From: Bacillus sp. PK3_68
GTDB lineage: Bacteria; Bacillota; Bacilli; Bacillales; Domibacillaceae
Assembly (NCBI RefSeq): GCF_003600835.1
Contig: NZ_NQYC01000001.1
Span: 4,115,001 to 4,179,000, forward strand
Reading direction: 5' to 3'
Length of the DNA: 64,000 nt
Shown: piece by piece, positions 1 through 9,289 of the stretch
How the letters are laid out: each line of letters begins with the position of its first letter
How positions within the stretch are numbered: the first letter of the stretch is position 1
The notes under the pieces: model-generated
What the model saw: only the letters and a program-made list of their open reading frames with translations
Databases searched by the model: none
What the model was told of the DNA's origin: nothing
Position numbers and translations under genes: made by a program

Positions 1-2
1 GG

Positions 3-2843
3 GAACAGTTAAAAGCAAGCCATGCTGAGCATGCACAAGAAGAAACTGCGCTTTTTTCGAACCTTCAACAGAAAGAGGCAAAAGCAGAAGAATTGCGAAC
101 GCAAATTACAGCCCTTGATGAGTCAGTGAATGATTTACAGGCGGTGCTTTTAGCTGCCAGCGAGGAACTGGAAAAGCTGGAAGGCCGTAAACAAGTGTTG
201 CAGGAACGAAAAAAGAATGCGATCCAAAATGAGGGACAGCTGGCTGACAACTTAGCGGAAATCAAAGAAAAGATCCAACAGCTTTCTGTGCAGGCAGAGG
301 ATTTAAGGAGAAAGACGGAAGCAGATAAAAAAGAAGAAGTTGAATTAAAGCAGCTGCTAGCAGTTAAGCAAGAAGAAATGAAGCAGCTTTCCAAAAACTT
401 AGAAGAGGAAATTGAGTCGTTAAAAGCCGATTATATTGAGAGTCTGAACGTGCAGGCCTCTGCTAAAAATGAACGTCAGCACGTAAAACAGCAGATCGAA
501 CAATTGGTGCACAGAAAAGAGCGGCTCGATGCTGAAAATAAAAAATATCTTGCCGAAAGACAGGAGATAGAGGCTAGAAAATCTGCTATTGATGAAGCAC
601 TTGCTTCTGAGCAGGAGCGTGCAGCTATCCATGTAGACGCTTTGCATCGAGAGCAACAGCTTCTTGAAACAATGAAATCGAAATATGAAAAGCAGGAATC
701 TAGTCTTTATCAAGCTTATCAAATTCTTCAGGATGCCAAATCGCGCAAAGAGATGCTTGAATCCTTGGAAGAGGACTATTCTGGCTTTTTTCAAGGCGTG
801 AAGGAAATATTAAAAGCGAGAGACCGACAACTTTCAGGGATTGAAGGAGCGGTTGCTGAAATTATTGAGGTGCCTAAAAAATATGAAACGGCCATGGAAG
901 TGGCTCTTGGTAGCAGCATGCAGCATATTATTACGGCTGATGAGCGGGCTGCCCGTGAAGCCATTGGTTATTTAAAGAAGCATCGATTTGGGCGGGCTAC
1001 CTTTTTGCCGTTAACTTCGATAAAGGAAAAAATATTCCCAGCCACCCTTTCTGCTCAGCTGGAAAATGACGATCGTTTCATCGGCATAGCGTCCAACCTT
1101 ATCAGCTTTCCAGAAGCATACAGCCCAGCTATAACCAATCTCCTTGGTCATACAGTAGTTGCTGCTCATTTAGAAGGAGCCAATGAGCTGGCTAAGCTCA
1201 TGAATTATCGTTACCGGATTGTAACGCTTGATGGAGATATTGTGAACCCCGGCGGTTCCATGACTGGAGGCGCTTTGAAGCAAAAAGGAAACTCATTGAT
1301 TAGCCGAAAAAACGAGCTCGAGTCCTTGAGAGTGAGACTTGCTTCAATGGAAGAAAAGACGATAGCTGCTGAACGTGAAGTGAAAAAATTAAAAGAGAGT
1401 ATACTCTCCAAAGAAGCTCTCCTTAAAGAGATGAGAGAGCAGACAGAACTAATAAGAGCCAATGAGCAGGAGCGGAAAAACGAACAGCTTGAATGGCAAT
1501 TTGCCTACCAAACCATTAACAGTCGCTTATCTATCTATGATTCAGAAAAGCAAGAGTTCGAAACGGAGCATCAAAGGCTTCAAGTGCTTTTAGAAAATGC
1601 GGAAAAACAATTAGTCATCAGTCAGCAGGAAATTGAGGAGCTCGATGTAAAAATCAAGAAGTTAACAGAACAAAAGGCTCATGAAAGCACGCTGAAGGAA
1701 ACAATCATGCAAACAATAAGCGAGCTTAATTCCAAGCTTGCCGTCAAGCAAGAGCAGTTGACATCAAGAAAAGAACGCCTTGAACAAGTGCTTGCTGAGT
1801 TGGCTGCTTCTGAACAAAAACATAAACAGTGGCATGAAGATATGAACTGGCTAAAAACAGAAATGTCAGCAAGCGGGCAGGGAGAAGAAGAATTGGACGA
1901 GGCTGCCCGGAAAAAGCGGCAGGATAAAGAAGAAATAAGCAAGCTTATTACTATGCGTAGAAATGAACGTATGGATAAGCTAGGCCGGCTGGAGGGCGAG
2001 GAAAGGGAGCTTAAAGAAGCGAGAAGGCTTCATAAAGCAATGAGCGAAGCTGTCCAGGATGAAGAAGTGAAAATCAATCGCCTGGATGTGGAGCTTGATA
2101 ACCGCCTGGAACAGTTAAATAAAGAATATGCTCTCACATATGAAGCGGCAAAAGAGAAGTACCCACTGCCTTTTCCGATCGAAGAGGTGCGTAAAAAACT
2201 TCATTTGATCAAGCTGTCTATCAAGGAATTAGGCAGCGTAAATCTAGGAGCTATCGAAGAATATGAGCGGGTATCTGAACGGTACACCTTCCTTGAAGAG
2301 CAGCGAGCTGATTTACAAGAGGCCAAAGATACACTATCTCAAGTTATACAGGAAATGGATGAAGAGATGACGAAGCGATTTAAGGAAACCTTCCAATCGG
2401 TGAGCACACAATTCCTTCCGGTTTTTCAGTCGTTATTTGGCGGTGGGAGAGCTGAATTGAGATTAACAGATCCGGACCATTTGCTTAGCACGGGGGTCGA
2501 TATCGTTGCGCAGCCGCCTGGGAAAAAACTTCAGAGCCTCAGTCTTTTATCGGGAGGGGAACGAGCACTTACGGCTATTGCCCTTCTATTTGCCATTCTA
2601 AAAGTACGTCCTGTTCCTTTCTGTGTACTTGATGAAGTAGAGGCAGCTCTAGATGAAGCGAATGTTTTTCGATTTAGTCGGTATTTAAAGCAATTTAGCC
2701 AAGATACACAGTTTATCGTTATTACTCATAGAAAGGGAACAATGGAAGAAGCGGATGCTTTGTATGGCATCACTATGCAGGAGTCAGGGGTATCTCGATT
2801 GGTTTCTGTGACAATGGATAAAAAAGCAGAAACCCCTGTTTAA
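3..2843 (+). CDS. smc: Chromosome partition protein SMC, 5'-truncated by window edge
   Basis: The reading frame is open from base 3, so the gene enters from outside the window; about 946 residues are visible against roughly 1,190 in the family. The missing part should hold Walker A and the start of coiled coil 1. Seen here: long charged coiled coil, the SMC hinge (about residues 260-400; the glycine-rich stretch NPGGSMTGG at its end is diagnostic), the second coiled coil, then the head with the ABC signature LSGGERA and Walker B CVLDEVEAALDEAN. SMC with ScpA/ScpB loads at parS and resolves sister chromosomes. It sits directly upstream of ftsY, as in B. subtilis. No frameshift is visible. The TTG at 93 is only an internal codon. 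Confidence 0.97.
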   Translation, partial: EQLKASHAEHAQEETALFSNLQQKEAKAEELRTQITALDESVNDLQAVLLAASEELEKLEGRKQVLQERKKNAIQNEGQLADNLAEIKEKIQQLSVQAEDLRRKTEADKKEEVELKQLLAVKQEEMKQLSKNLEEEIESLKADYIESLNVQASAKNERQHVKQQIEQLVHRKERLDAENKKYLAERQEIEARKSAIDEALASEQERAAIHVDALHREQQLLETMKSKYEKQESSLYQAYQILQDAKSRKEMLESLEEDYSGFFQGVKEILKARDRQLSGIEGAVAEIIEVPKKYETAMEVALGSSMQHIITADERAAREAIGYLKKHRFGRATFLPLTSIKEKIFPATLSAQLENDDRFIGIASNLISFPEAYSPAITNLLGHTVVAAHLEGANELAKLMNYRYRIVTLDGDIVNPGGSMTGGALKQKGNSLISRKNELESLRVRLASMEEKTIAAEREVKKLKESILSKEALLKEMREQTELIRANEQERKNEQLEWQFAYQTINSRLSIYDSEKQEFETEHQRLQVLLENAEKQLVISQQEIEELDVKIKKLTEQKAHESTLKETIMQTISELNSKLAVKQEQLTSRKERLEQVLAELAASEQKHKQWHEDMNWLKTEMSASGQGEEELDEAARKKRQDKEEISKLITMRRNERMDKLGRLEGEERELKEARRLHKAMSEAVQDEEVKINRLDVELDNRLEQLNKEYALTYEAAKEKYPLPFPIEEVRKKLHLIKLSIKELGSVNLGAIEEYERVSERYTFLEEQRADLQEAKDTLSQVIQEMDEEMTKRFKETFQSVSTQFLPVFQSLFGGGRAELRLTDPDHLLSTGVDIVAQPPGKKLQSLSLLSGGERALTAIALLFAILKVRPVPFCVLDEVEAALDEANVFRFSRYLKQFSQDTQFIVITHRKGTMEEADALYGITMQESGVSRLVSVTMDKKAETPV

Positions 2844-2944
2844 TTCGTGTATTATTTATGAGCCGAATAGAGTGGAGGCTGTTCCTTCATCCTATTTGGC
2901 TTATCAAATATCAGTTTAGGATATTAAATATAGGAGGAAAGCGG

Positions 2945-3955
2945 ATGAGCTTTTTTAAGAAATTAAAAGAAAAATTGACAACTTCCACAGACCAGGCAAC
3001 AGAAAAATTTAAAACGGGCCTGACGAAAACACGTGATAACTTTTCCAGCAAAGTAAACGACCTCGTGGCGCGTTATCGCAAAATTGATGAGGATTTCTTC
3101 GAAGAGTTGGAAGAGATTCTGATCGGTGCCGATGTGGGATTTGATACAGTTATGGAATTAATTGATCAATTGAAACATGAAGTAAAACGGCGCAATACGA
3201 AAGATCCGGCAGAAGTACGTGATATTATCACAGAAAAACTCGTCGATATTTACCAGAACGGTGAAGAAGCACCAAATGCATTGAATATACAGGAAAACGA
3301 CCTTACAGTCATTCTCTTTGTTGGCGTCAACGGAGTAGGGAAAACAACAACAATCGGTAAGATGGCTCATAAGTTTAAATCAGAAGGCAAAAACGTGTTG
3401 CTAGCCGCTGGAGACACTTTCCGTGCCGGAGCGATTGAGCAGCTTGAGGTCTGGGGAGAACGAACAGGCGTGGAAGTAATTAAGCAGGGGGAAGGCTCTG
3501 ATCCGGCTGCGGTGATGTATGATGCTGTTCGGGCGGCTAAATCACGGAAAGCGGATATTTTGTTGTGTGACACAGCCGGACGACTGCAAAATAAAGTGAA
3601 TTTAATGAAGGAATTGGAAAAAGTAAAGAGAGTCATTGAACGAGAAGTTCCCGGAGCCCCTCATGAAGTATTGATTGTCTTGGATGCGACCACGGGACAA
3701 AATGCCATGGTTCAGGCAAAAACCTTCAAAGAAGCAACAGACGTAAGCGGAATCGTTCTTACAAAGCTTGATGGAACAGCTAAAGGGGGCATCGTGCTCG
3801 CTATCCGCAAAGAACTCGAAATTCCGGTTAAATTTGTCGGTTTAGGTGAAAAGATGGATGATCTCCAGCAATTTGATGCGGAAAAATACGTGTACGGCTT
3901 GTTTTCTACTGCCTTCGAAGAAAAAGAGGAAGACACAGAAGAAGAGGAAGAATGA
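2945..3955 (+). CDS. ftsY: Signal recognition particle receptor FtsY
   Basis: SRP receptor GTPase of 336 residues, acting at the membrane to dock Ffh-bound ribosomes at the Sec translocon. The start is the ATG at 2945, preceded by TAGGAGGAAAGCGG; in-frame codons further upstream have no ribosome site. The short basic N-terminus is followed by the helical N domain and the G domain, with P-loop GVNGVGKTTT, the DTFRAGAIEQL motif, DTAGR and TKLDGTAKGG. The acidic tail (EEKEEDTEEEEE) is unusual only in composition. B. subtilis FtsY is of similar length and has no long acidic N-terminal A domain. It lies about 100 bp after smc, probably in the same operon. Confidence 0.97.
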   Translation: MSFFKKLKEKLTTSTDQATEKFKTGLTKTRDNFSSKVNDLVARYRKIDEDFFEELEEILIGADVGFDTVMELIDQLKHEVKRRNTKDPAEVRDIITEKLVDIYQNGEEAPNALNIQENDLTVILFVGVNGVGKTTTIGKMAHKFKSEGKNVLLAAGDTFRAGAIEQLEVWGERTGVEVIKQGEGSDPAAVMYDAVRAAKSRKADILLCDTAGRLQNKVNLMKELEKVKRVIEREVPGAPHEVLIVLDATTGQNAMVQAKTFKEATDVSGIVLTKLDGTAKGGIVLAIRKELEIPVKFVGLGEKMDDLQQFDAEKYVYGLFSTAFEEKEEDTEEEEE

Positions 3956-4234
3956 TTTAATCTTCCGGCAGGGCAGAGTTTATCTTACTGTTAGAGAATA
4001 GCCCTTACTTTGCTGGCTTGCCGAATGTGTCACTTTCTTGGCCGGTTGTCTGTATTAACTGGCCATATACTTAAATAGAAGCAGCGTCTTGCGCTTTTCT
4101 ATTGGCCAGTCCGTACGGTAGTGTTTCGACCTCTCTGTCGAAGGAGTCTAAGCAACAACTCCTCGTCAGGATTTCCAGCCTCCTACCGGGCTAATCAGGC
4201 TGCTTTTGCTTTTCTTAGACGTAAAGATATTTTC
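3956..4234. other. Intergenic region ftsY-ylxM
   Basis: No gene was found in the 350 bp between ftsY and ylxM. The spacer contains a minus-strand copy of the interspersed repeat (4095-4215) followed by the ylxM-ffh promoter. Reading frames here are short and have no ribosome site or recognisable product. No strong intrinsic terminator follows ftsY directly, although several short inverted repeats (for example GGCC-rich arms around 4038-4066) could fold. Confidence 0.6.
4095..4215 (-). repeat. Interspersed structured repeat, copy A
   Basis: Read on the minus strand, this copy begins AGCAAAAGCAGCCTGATTAG and continues CCCGGTAGGAGGCTGGA, matching the opening of the two plus-strand copies at 5986 and 6771. 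Later it has CGACAGAGAGGTCGAA and ends near a CCGTACGG palindrome, also shared. A GTCTAAG/CTTAGAC inverted repeat (4147-4153 and 4214-4220) brackets the conserved 5' half. No coding potential is seen. It is an intergenic repeat of unknown function, not an insertion sequence: there is no transposase. Confidence 0.65.
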
Positions 4235-4263
4235 TTGACATTGCTATTTAAAATGAGTAGACT
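4235..4263 (+). promoter_or_regulatory. Sigma-A-type promoter for ylxM-ffh
   Basis: TTGACA at 4235-4240 and TAGACT at 4258-4263 are separated by 17 bp. The perfect -35 box and ideal spacing make this a strong candidate. It lies about 40 bp upstream of the ylxM start. Confidence 0.75.
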
Positions 4264-4305
4264 ATTTTTATGTAAAGGTTTTTAACTTAACAAGGGGGGC
4301 TGTCC

Positions 4306-4620
4306 ATGCTTGAAAAGACAACAAGAATGAATTTCTTGTATGATTTCTATCATTCTTTGTTAACAGATAAGCAGCGCAGTTATATGTCCCTTTATTACCT
4401 AGATGATTTCTCTCTTGGTGAAATCGCGGAAGAGTATGAAGTGAGCCGCCAGGCGGTTTACGATAATATTAAACGCACGGAAGCAATGCTCGAAGAGTAT
4501 GAGAGCAAACTACTGCTATTTAAAAAATTTCAAGAGCGCAGCCGCTTGCTGAAACAGTTAAAATCACTTGTTTCTGCTGACGGACAGTCTATTATTGAAT
4601 CGCTCGAGAAATTAGATTAG
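4306..4620 (+). CDS. ylxM: SRP-associated helix-turn-helix protein YlxM
   Basis: A protein of 104 residues with a sigma-70 region 4-like winged helix fold: [21 protein letters not shown] leads into a recognition helix [13 protein letters not shown], then a C-terminal helix. The YlxM/p13 family is encoded immediately before ffh in most Firmicutes, and work in Streptococcus links it to SRP and its GTPase cycle. Here the gap to ffh is 11 bp and the two share a promoter. The ribosome site is AAGGGGGG, 6-8 bp before the ATG. Whether it binds DNA as well as SRP is not decided by sequence. Confidence 0.93.
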   Translation: MLEKTTRMNFLYDFYHSLLTDKQRSYMSLYYLDDFSLGEIAEEYEVSRQAVYDNIKRTEAMLEEYESKLLLFKKFQERSRLLKQLKSLVSADGQSIIESLEKLD

Positions 4621-4631
4621 GAGGCGGCAAC

Positions 4632-5981
<1,350 letters not shown>

Positions 5982-5985
5982 GGGA

Positions 5986-6092
5986 AGCGAAAGCGGCCCG
6001 ATTAGCCCGATAAGAGGTTGGAGGGCTCGGCAAGGATTCTCTGATAGAGAGGCTGAAACCGGCGTACGAGCTGGCTGCTGCAGCTAGACAAA
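5986..6092 (+). repeat. Interspersed structured repeat, copy B
   Basis: This copy starts AGCGAAAGCGGCCCGATTAG, continues CCCGATAAGAGGTTGGAGGG, and ends GGCGTACGAGCTGGCTGCTG with CAGCTAGACA. AGCGGCC near the start can pair with GGCTGCT near the end, allowing G-U, so a transcript would close into a long hairpin. Just downstream, AAAAGC-AAAATTC-GCTTTTTT (about 6094-6116) resembles an intrinsic terminator that may end ffh transcription. It shares conserved blocks with the copies at 4095 and 6771. Confidence 0.7.
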
Positions 6093-6147
6093 GAAAAGCA
6101 AAATTCGCTTTTTTATAGCAACAAAATAAAATGTAAAGAAAAAAACC

Positions 6148-6177
6148 TTTACAAACAACCTTATTATTTGTTATTAT
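6148..6177 (+). promoter_or_regulatory. Sigma-A-type promoter for rpsP
   Basis: TTTACA (6148-6153) and TATTAT (6172-6177) are 18 bp apart in an AT-rich stretch about 40 bp upstream of rpsP. The arrangement suits a ribosomal protein operon starting here. Confidence 0.6.
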
Positions 6178-6214
6178 TCTATCTTGTGTAAAACTATTCG
6201 GAGGTGCTTTAAAA

Positions 6215-6487
6215 ATGGCAGTAAAAATTCGTTTAAAACGCATGGGTTCTAAAAGAGCTCCATTCTATCGTATTGTAGTAGCAGATTCTCGTTCTCCACG
6301 TGACGGACGCCAAATCGAAACAGTTGGAACATACAATCCAATTTCTCAACCAGCGGAAGTAAAAATCGATGAAGAGCTTGCACTAAAATGGCTTCAAAAT
6401 GGTGCGAAACCATCTGATACAGTACGTAATCTTTTCTCTAAGCAAGGCATTATGGAAAAATTCCACAACGCTAAAATCAGCAAATAA
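6215..6487 (+). CDS. rpsP: 30S ribosomal protein S16
   Basis: A protein of 90 residues, the usual length for S16, beginning [20 protein letters not shown], which carries the family signature. S16 binds 16S rRNA early in 30S assembly. The ribosome site TTCGGAGGTG is well placed. Codon use favours highly expressed codons (GTA, CGT, AAA). It heads a unit with khpA, whose start is 5 bp beyond the rpsP stop, ending at the terminator at 6726. Confidence 0.98.
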   Translation: MAVKIRLKRMGSKRAPFYRIVVADSRSPRDGRQIETVGTYNPISQPAEVKIDEELALKWLQNGAKPSDTVRNLFSKQGIMEKFHNAKISK

Positions 6488-6492
6488 GAGAA

Positions 6493-6726
6493 ATGGAAGA
6501 GTTAATCTTAGCAATTGTTAAACCACTTGTCGACCATCCCGATCAAGTCTATGTGAAAGAGAAAGCAGAAGAAAGCAAGGTTACTTACCGCCTTTCTCTT
6601 CATCCGGAGGATATTGGGAAAGTCATCGGGAAGCACGGCCGCATTGCTAAGGCGGTTCGAACCATTGTAATGGCAGCGGCAAACGTTGCTCATCAGAAAA
6701 AAGTGTATGTAGAAATAGCCGAATAG
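6493..6726 (+). CDS. khpA: RNA-binding KH domain protein KhpA (YlqC)
   Basis: Small protein of 77 residues made of one KH domain; the GxxG loop is in GKVIGKHGRIAKAVR (about residues 42-56). KhpA forms a heterodimer with KhpB (Jag/EloR) in Firmicutes and affects cell elongation and RNA binding. The start ATG lies 5 bp after the rpsP stop with no strong ribosome site of its own, which suggests translation coupled to rpsP. An intrinsic terminator follows immediately. Confidence 0.94.
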   Translation: MEELILAIVKPLVDHPDQVYVKEKAEESKVTYRLSLHPEDIGKVIGKHGRIAKAVRTIVMAAANVAHQKKVYVEIAE

Positions 6727-6748
6727 GGAGGGATAACCTCCCTTTTTT
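6726..6748 (+). terminator. Intrinsic terminator after rpsP-khpA
   Basis: GGGAGG-GATAA-CCTCCC followed by TTTTTT forms a short perfect G+C-rich hairpin with a U-tract, starting at the last base of the khpA stop codon. Confidence 0.88.
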
Positions 6749-6770
6749 CATATAAATTTTTAATAAGTAA

Positions 6771-6886
6771 AGCGGAAGCGGCCTGATCAGCCCGATAGGT
6801 GGTTGGAGGATTTGATAAGGAGTCGTTCTTTGACCTCGACAGAGAGCGAAATTAGCGTACGTGCTAGCCGCTGGAGCTAGACAAAG
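6771..6886 (+). repeat. Interspersed structured repeat, copy C
   Basis: This copy starts AGCGGAAGCGGCCTGATCAG, continues CCCGATAGGTGGTTGGAGG, and ends TTAGCGTACGTGCTAGCCGC with TGGAGCTAGACA. AGCGGC near the start is complementary to GCCGCT near the end. The inner part (about 6815-6855) differs from copy B while the ends are conserved, the pattern expected of an RNA element selected for its closing stem, or of a non-autonomous repeat. Confidence 0.7.
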
Positions 6887-6903
6887 AGGGAATGACGGCT
6901 AAA

Positions 6904-6947
6904 GGCGTGACATCGTGTCACAGCGCCCTCACTAGCACATCATGTGC
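6904..6947 (+). repeat. Pair of short palindromes next to repeat C
   Basis: Two compact inverted repeats follow copy C: GTGACA-TCG-TGTCAC (6907-6921), extended by flanking GGC/GCC, and GCACAT-C-ATGTGC (6935-6947). They are 13 bp apart and lie 40-80 bp upstream of ylqD. They could be a second interspersed-repeat type or operator sites; no regulator can be named. Confidence 0.55.
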
Positions 6948-6990
6948 GTCGAAGCGGAAGCATATCTGGCATAGAAAGGAAGGCGGAGGC

Positions 6991-7371
6991 ATGCAAGTTT
7001 TGCGGACAGTAATTGTTAAGCAAGTATTAACAGAGACGCTGAAACAATCGTTGCTTTCATCTTATCAGGATAAAAAAAGCCAGCTTGAAAAAGAATATGA
7101 GCAATTACGCTTTGAGTTAAAAAAAACTGAACGACAGCAAAAAGGCGTCGGCCAGCAATCTACAGCCTTTTTTCAGAAGGAGATGAAGCAGCGTCAGCAA
7201 AAAATTGAAAATATTAATTTTCAACAAAGCCAGCTGGAGCTGCTTCCTCTTGGCAGTGAGTTGAAGGAAAAAGAAATGCAGACACTAGCCGATGTGAAAA
7301 TTGGAGATCGATGGGAAGAAACAGAAAAGACAATTGTCATTAAAGATGGCATTGTCGTCGAGATTCGTTAG
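6991..7371 (+). CDS. ylqD: Conserved hypothetical protein YlqD
   Basis: A protein of 126 residues with a central coiled coil (about residues 25-90, rich in K, E and Q) and a small beta-rich end ([25 protein letters not shown]). The size and position between khpA and rimM match B. subtilis YlqD. The start is the ATG at 6991 after GGCGGAGGC; the in-frame extension upstream would read through the palindromes and repeat C and has no ribosome site. No function is established. Its invariable place next to RimM and TrmD hints at ribosome or RNA work, but that is inference. Confidence 0.88.
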   Translation: MQVLRTVIVKQVLTETLKQSLLSSYQDKKSQLEKEYEQLRFELKKTERQQKGVGQQSTAFFQKEMKQRQQKIENINFQQSQLELLPLGSELKEKEMQTLADVKIGDRWEETEKTIVIKDGIVVEIR

Positions 7372-7384
7372 AGGTGAGCCAACA

Positions 7385-7903
7385 ATGGAGAAATGGTTTA
7401 ACGTGGGAAAAATTGTGAATACACATGGAATTCGTGGCGAAGTAAGAGTGATTTCGAGAACGGATTTCCCTGATGAGCGATATAAAGTAGGAAACACACT
7501 TTATTTGTTCATGCCCGGTGAAACGGAAGGAAAACCTTTAATCGTCTCATCGCATCGTAAACACAAATCATTTGATTTACTCACATTTGAAGGTGTGGAT
7601 GGATTAAATGCCATAGAGCCGTTCAAAGGCGGGCTTTTAAAAATAAAAGAGTCGCAGCAGGGTGAGTTAAACGAAGGAGAATACTACTTCCACGAAATCA
7701 TCGGTTGTCTAGTTAAAACAGTCGATGAGGAGGAAGTTGGTAAAGTAACCGAAATTTTAACGCCGGGAGCTAATGATGTGTGGGTAGTTAAGGGGAAAAA
7801 TGGAAAAGATTTTTACATTCCGTATATTGAGCAAATTGTAAAAAAGGTAGATGTGAAAGAGAAGCTCATCTTTATTGAACCGATGGAAGGGTTATTGTCA
7901 TGA
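7385..7903 (+). CDS. rimM: Ribosome maturation factor RimM
   Basis: A protein of 172 residues that binds S19 and helps mature the 30S head. The N-terminal RimM barrel begins [20 protein letters not shown], with the characteristic G-T-HGIRGEV motif, and the PRC-barrel domain follows from about residue 95 ([35 protein letters not shown]). The start is the ATG at 7385 after GAGGTGAGCC. Its stop overlaps the trmD start (ATGA at 7900), implying coupled translation. Confidence 0.97.
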   Translation: MEKWFNVGKIVNTHGIRGEVRVISRTDFPDERYKVGNTLYLFMPGETEGKPLIVSSHRKHKSFDLLTFEGVDGLNAIEPFKGGLLKIKESQQGELNEGEYYFHEIIGCLVKTVDEEEVGKVTEILTPGANDVWVVKGKNGKDFYIPYIEQIVKKVDVKEKLIFIEPMEGLLS

Positions 7904-8646
7904 TGAAAATTGATATTCTTTCTCTTTTTCCTGAAATGTTCGAAGGAGTTCTCCGCTCTTCCATATTGAAGAAAGCATCTGAAAAAGGAAAAGTTGAGTA
8001 CAATGTGATTAATTTCCGGGAATTCGCCGAGGGAAAGCATAAAACGGTTGATGATTATCCATATGGTGGCGGAGCGGGAATGGTGTTGAAGCCGCAGCCG
8101 GTTTTTGATGCGGTCGAGCAGGCAAAGGCATCCTCTCCCTCTTCTCGTCCACGGGTAATTTTAATGTGTCCCCAAGGAGAGCGCTACTCACAGCAAAAGG
8201 CCGAAGAATTGGCTGCAGAGCAGCATCTTATTTTTATTTGTGGCCATTATGAAGGCTATGATGAGCGGATTCGTGAGCAGCTTGTAACAGACGAAATCTC
8301 GATTGGTGACTTTGTCTTAACAGGCGGTGAGCTAGCAGCTATGGTTATTACAGATAGTGTGGTCCGTCTCTTGCCTGATGTGCTTGGCAATGAGGAATCT
8401 CCTATACTCGATTCATTTTCCTCCGGGCTTCTTGAACATCCTCACTATACGAGGCCAGCTGAATTTCGGGGCTTGAAAGTGCCAGGCGTTCTTCTTTCAG
8501 GGAACCACCGATTAATAGAGGAATGGAGAGAGAAAGAGTCCTTAAGACGGACATGGGAACGGCGCCCGGACTTACTAGCGAATTATCCTTTATCAGAACA
8601 GCAGAAAATATGGTTAACAGAGTGGGAAAAAGAAAGAGATTCTTGA
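7900..8646 (+). CDS. trmD: tRNA (guanine-N1)-methyltransferase TrmD
   Basis: SPOUT-class enzyme of 248 residues that makes m1G37 in tRNA to prevent +1 frameshifting. The trefoil knot and S-adenosylmethionine site are seen in [11 protein letters not shown] and in [21 protein letters not shown] with the following [12 protein letters not shown]. The start overlaps the rimM stop by 4 bp; a second ATG directly follows (7903) and could also be used. The cluster rpsP-rimM-trmD-rplS is the standard bacterial arrangement, here split by a terminator and separate promoters. Confidence 0.98.
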   Translation: MMKIDILSLFPEMFEGVLRSSILKKASEKGKVEYNVINFREFAEGKHKTVDDYPYGGGAGMVLKPQPVFDAVEQAKASSPSSRPRVILMCPQGERYSQQKAEELAAEQHLIFICGHYEGYDERIREQLVTDEISIGDFVLTGGELAAMVITDSVVRLLPDVLGNEESPILDSFSSGLLEHPHYTRPAEFRGLKVPGVLLSGNHRLIEEWREKESLRRTWERRPDLLANYPLSEQQKIWLTEWEKERDS

Positions 8647-8671
8647 TTTGTTATTTTAAATGTGATAAAAT
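8643..8671 (+). promoter_or_regulatory. Sigma-A-type promoter for rplS
   Basis: TTGATT (8643-8648) and TAAAAT (8666-8671) have 17-bp spacing; the -35 box overlaps the trmD stop codon. It would give a leader of roughly 95 nt before rplS. Confidence 0.7.
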
Positions 8672-8679
8672 TTTTTCGT

Positions 8680-8768
8680 GGTTTGTGACAACAGTCCAAG
8701 CCCATTATAACGGTGTTCCGCTGCGACTCAATAAAAGTTGTATTGAGCATCGGTTAGAAGGAGAGGAA
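8680..8768 (+). ncRNA. Candidate L19 leader RNA upstream of rplS
   Basis: The untranslated leader between the rplS promoter and its start has a perfect 7-bp hairpin (CTCAATA at 8727-8733, TATTGAG at 8741-8747) that ends 10-15 nt before the ribosome site AGAAGGAGAGG, and G+C-rich flanks (CGGTGTTCCGCTGCG upstream, GCATCGG downstream) able to pair further. An L19 leader family upstream of rplS is known in Firmicutes, and L19 is thought to autoregulate through it. Assignment here rests on position and structure, not on a covariance model. Confidence 0.5.
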
Positions 8769-8772
8769 TAAT

Positions 8773-9117
8773 ATGCACAAATTGATTGAAGAACTTACTA
8801 AGGAACAACTTCGCACAGATCTTCCGGCTTTCCGTCCTGGAGATACAGTACGCGTACACGTAAAGGTCGTTGAGGGCACACGTGAACGTATCCAGGTTTT
8901 TGAAGGGGTTGTAATCAAACGTCGCGGTGGCGGAGTAAGCGAAACATTTACTGTTCGCAAAATCTCTTATGGCGTAGGCGTTGAACGTACGTTCCCGCTT
9001 CATACACCGAAGATCGAAAGAATCGAAGTAACTCGCCGTGGTAAAGTTCGTCGTGCTAAATTGTACTACTTGCGTAACCTTCGCGGTAAAGCAGCTCGTA
9101 TTAAAGAAATTCGATAA
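8773..9117 (+). CDS. rplS: 50S ribosomal protein L19
   Basis: A protein of 114 residues beginning [18 protein letters not shown]; typical L19 motifs are [20 protein letters not shown] and the end [12 protein letters not shown]-type stretch ([20 protein letters not shown]). L19 lies at the 30S-50S interface. It has its own promoter and leader upstream and a strong terminator 20 bp downstream, so it can be transcribed as a single gene. Confidence 0.98.
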   Translation: MHKLIEELTKEQLRTDLPAFRPGDTVRVHVKVVEGTRERIQVFEGVVIKRRGGGVSETFTVRKISYGVGVERTFPLHTPKIERIEVTRRGKVRRAKLYYLRNLRGKAARIKEIR

Positions 9118-9136
9118 TAATAGGCATTTTTGTGAG

Positions 9137-9162
9137 AGGAGCTTGGAAACAAGCTCCTTTTT
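9137..9162 (+). terminator. Intrinsic terminator after rplS
   Basis: AGGAGCTTG-GAAA-CAAGCTCCT followed by five T residues forms a perfect 9-bp stem with a stable GNRA-type tetraloop. Confidence 0.93.
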
Positions 9163-9241
9163 CAAATGAAAGAGTCCTTTCTTTTCTCAATAACGCCCAA
9201 GATGATATGATGATTACATAATAAATTAGGTGGTGACGAAT

Positions 9242-9289
9242 TTGGCAAAGGAAAAAAACGAATTCTGGGAGTGGACGAAAGCTTTTTAA
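9242..9289 (+). pseudogene. Out-of-frame N-terminal fragment of lepB
   Basis: Fifteen codons from the TTG at 9242 to TAA at 9287-9289 encode MAKEKNEFWEWTKAF, the cytoplasmic N-terminus expected of a Bacillus signal peptidase I. It has the better ribosome site of the two candidate starts. It overlaps the GTG at 9271 in another frame, so stop-and-restart translation is possible if the sequence is right. Confidence 0.6.

Noticed and set aside
1-2843. smc as a 5'-truncated pseudogene starting at codon 93
   Set aside because: The frame is open to the window edge, so the apparent truncation comes from where the window was cut.
5990-6030. CCCGATAA in repeat copy B as a sigma-D promoter
   Set aside because: The leading base does not fit GCCGATAA, no suitable -35 lies 15 bp upstream, and the string is part of the repeat present in all three copies.
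6892-6990. N-terminal extension of ylqD upstream of 6991
   Set aside because: It would translate palindromes and the edge of a repeat, and the ribosome site and homology both point to ATG 6991.
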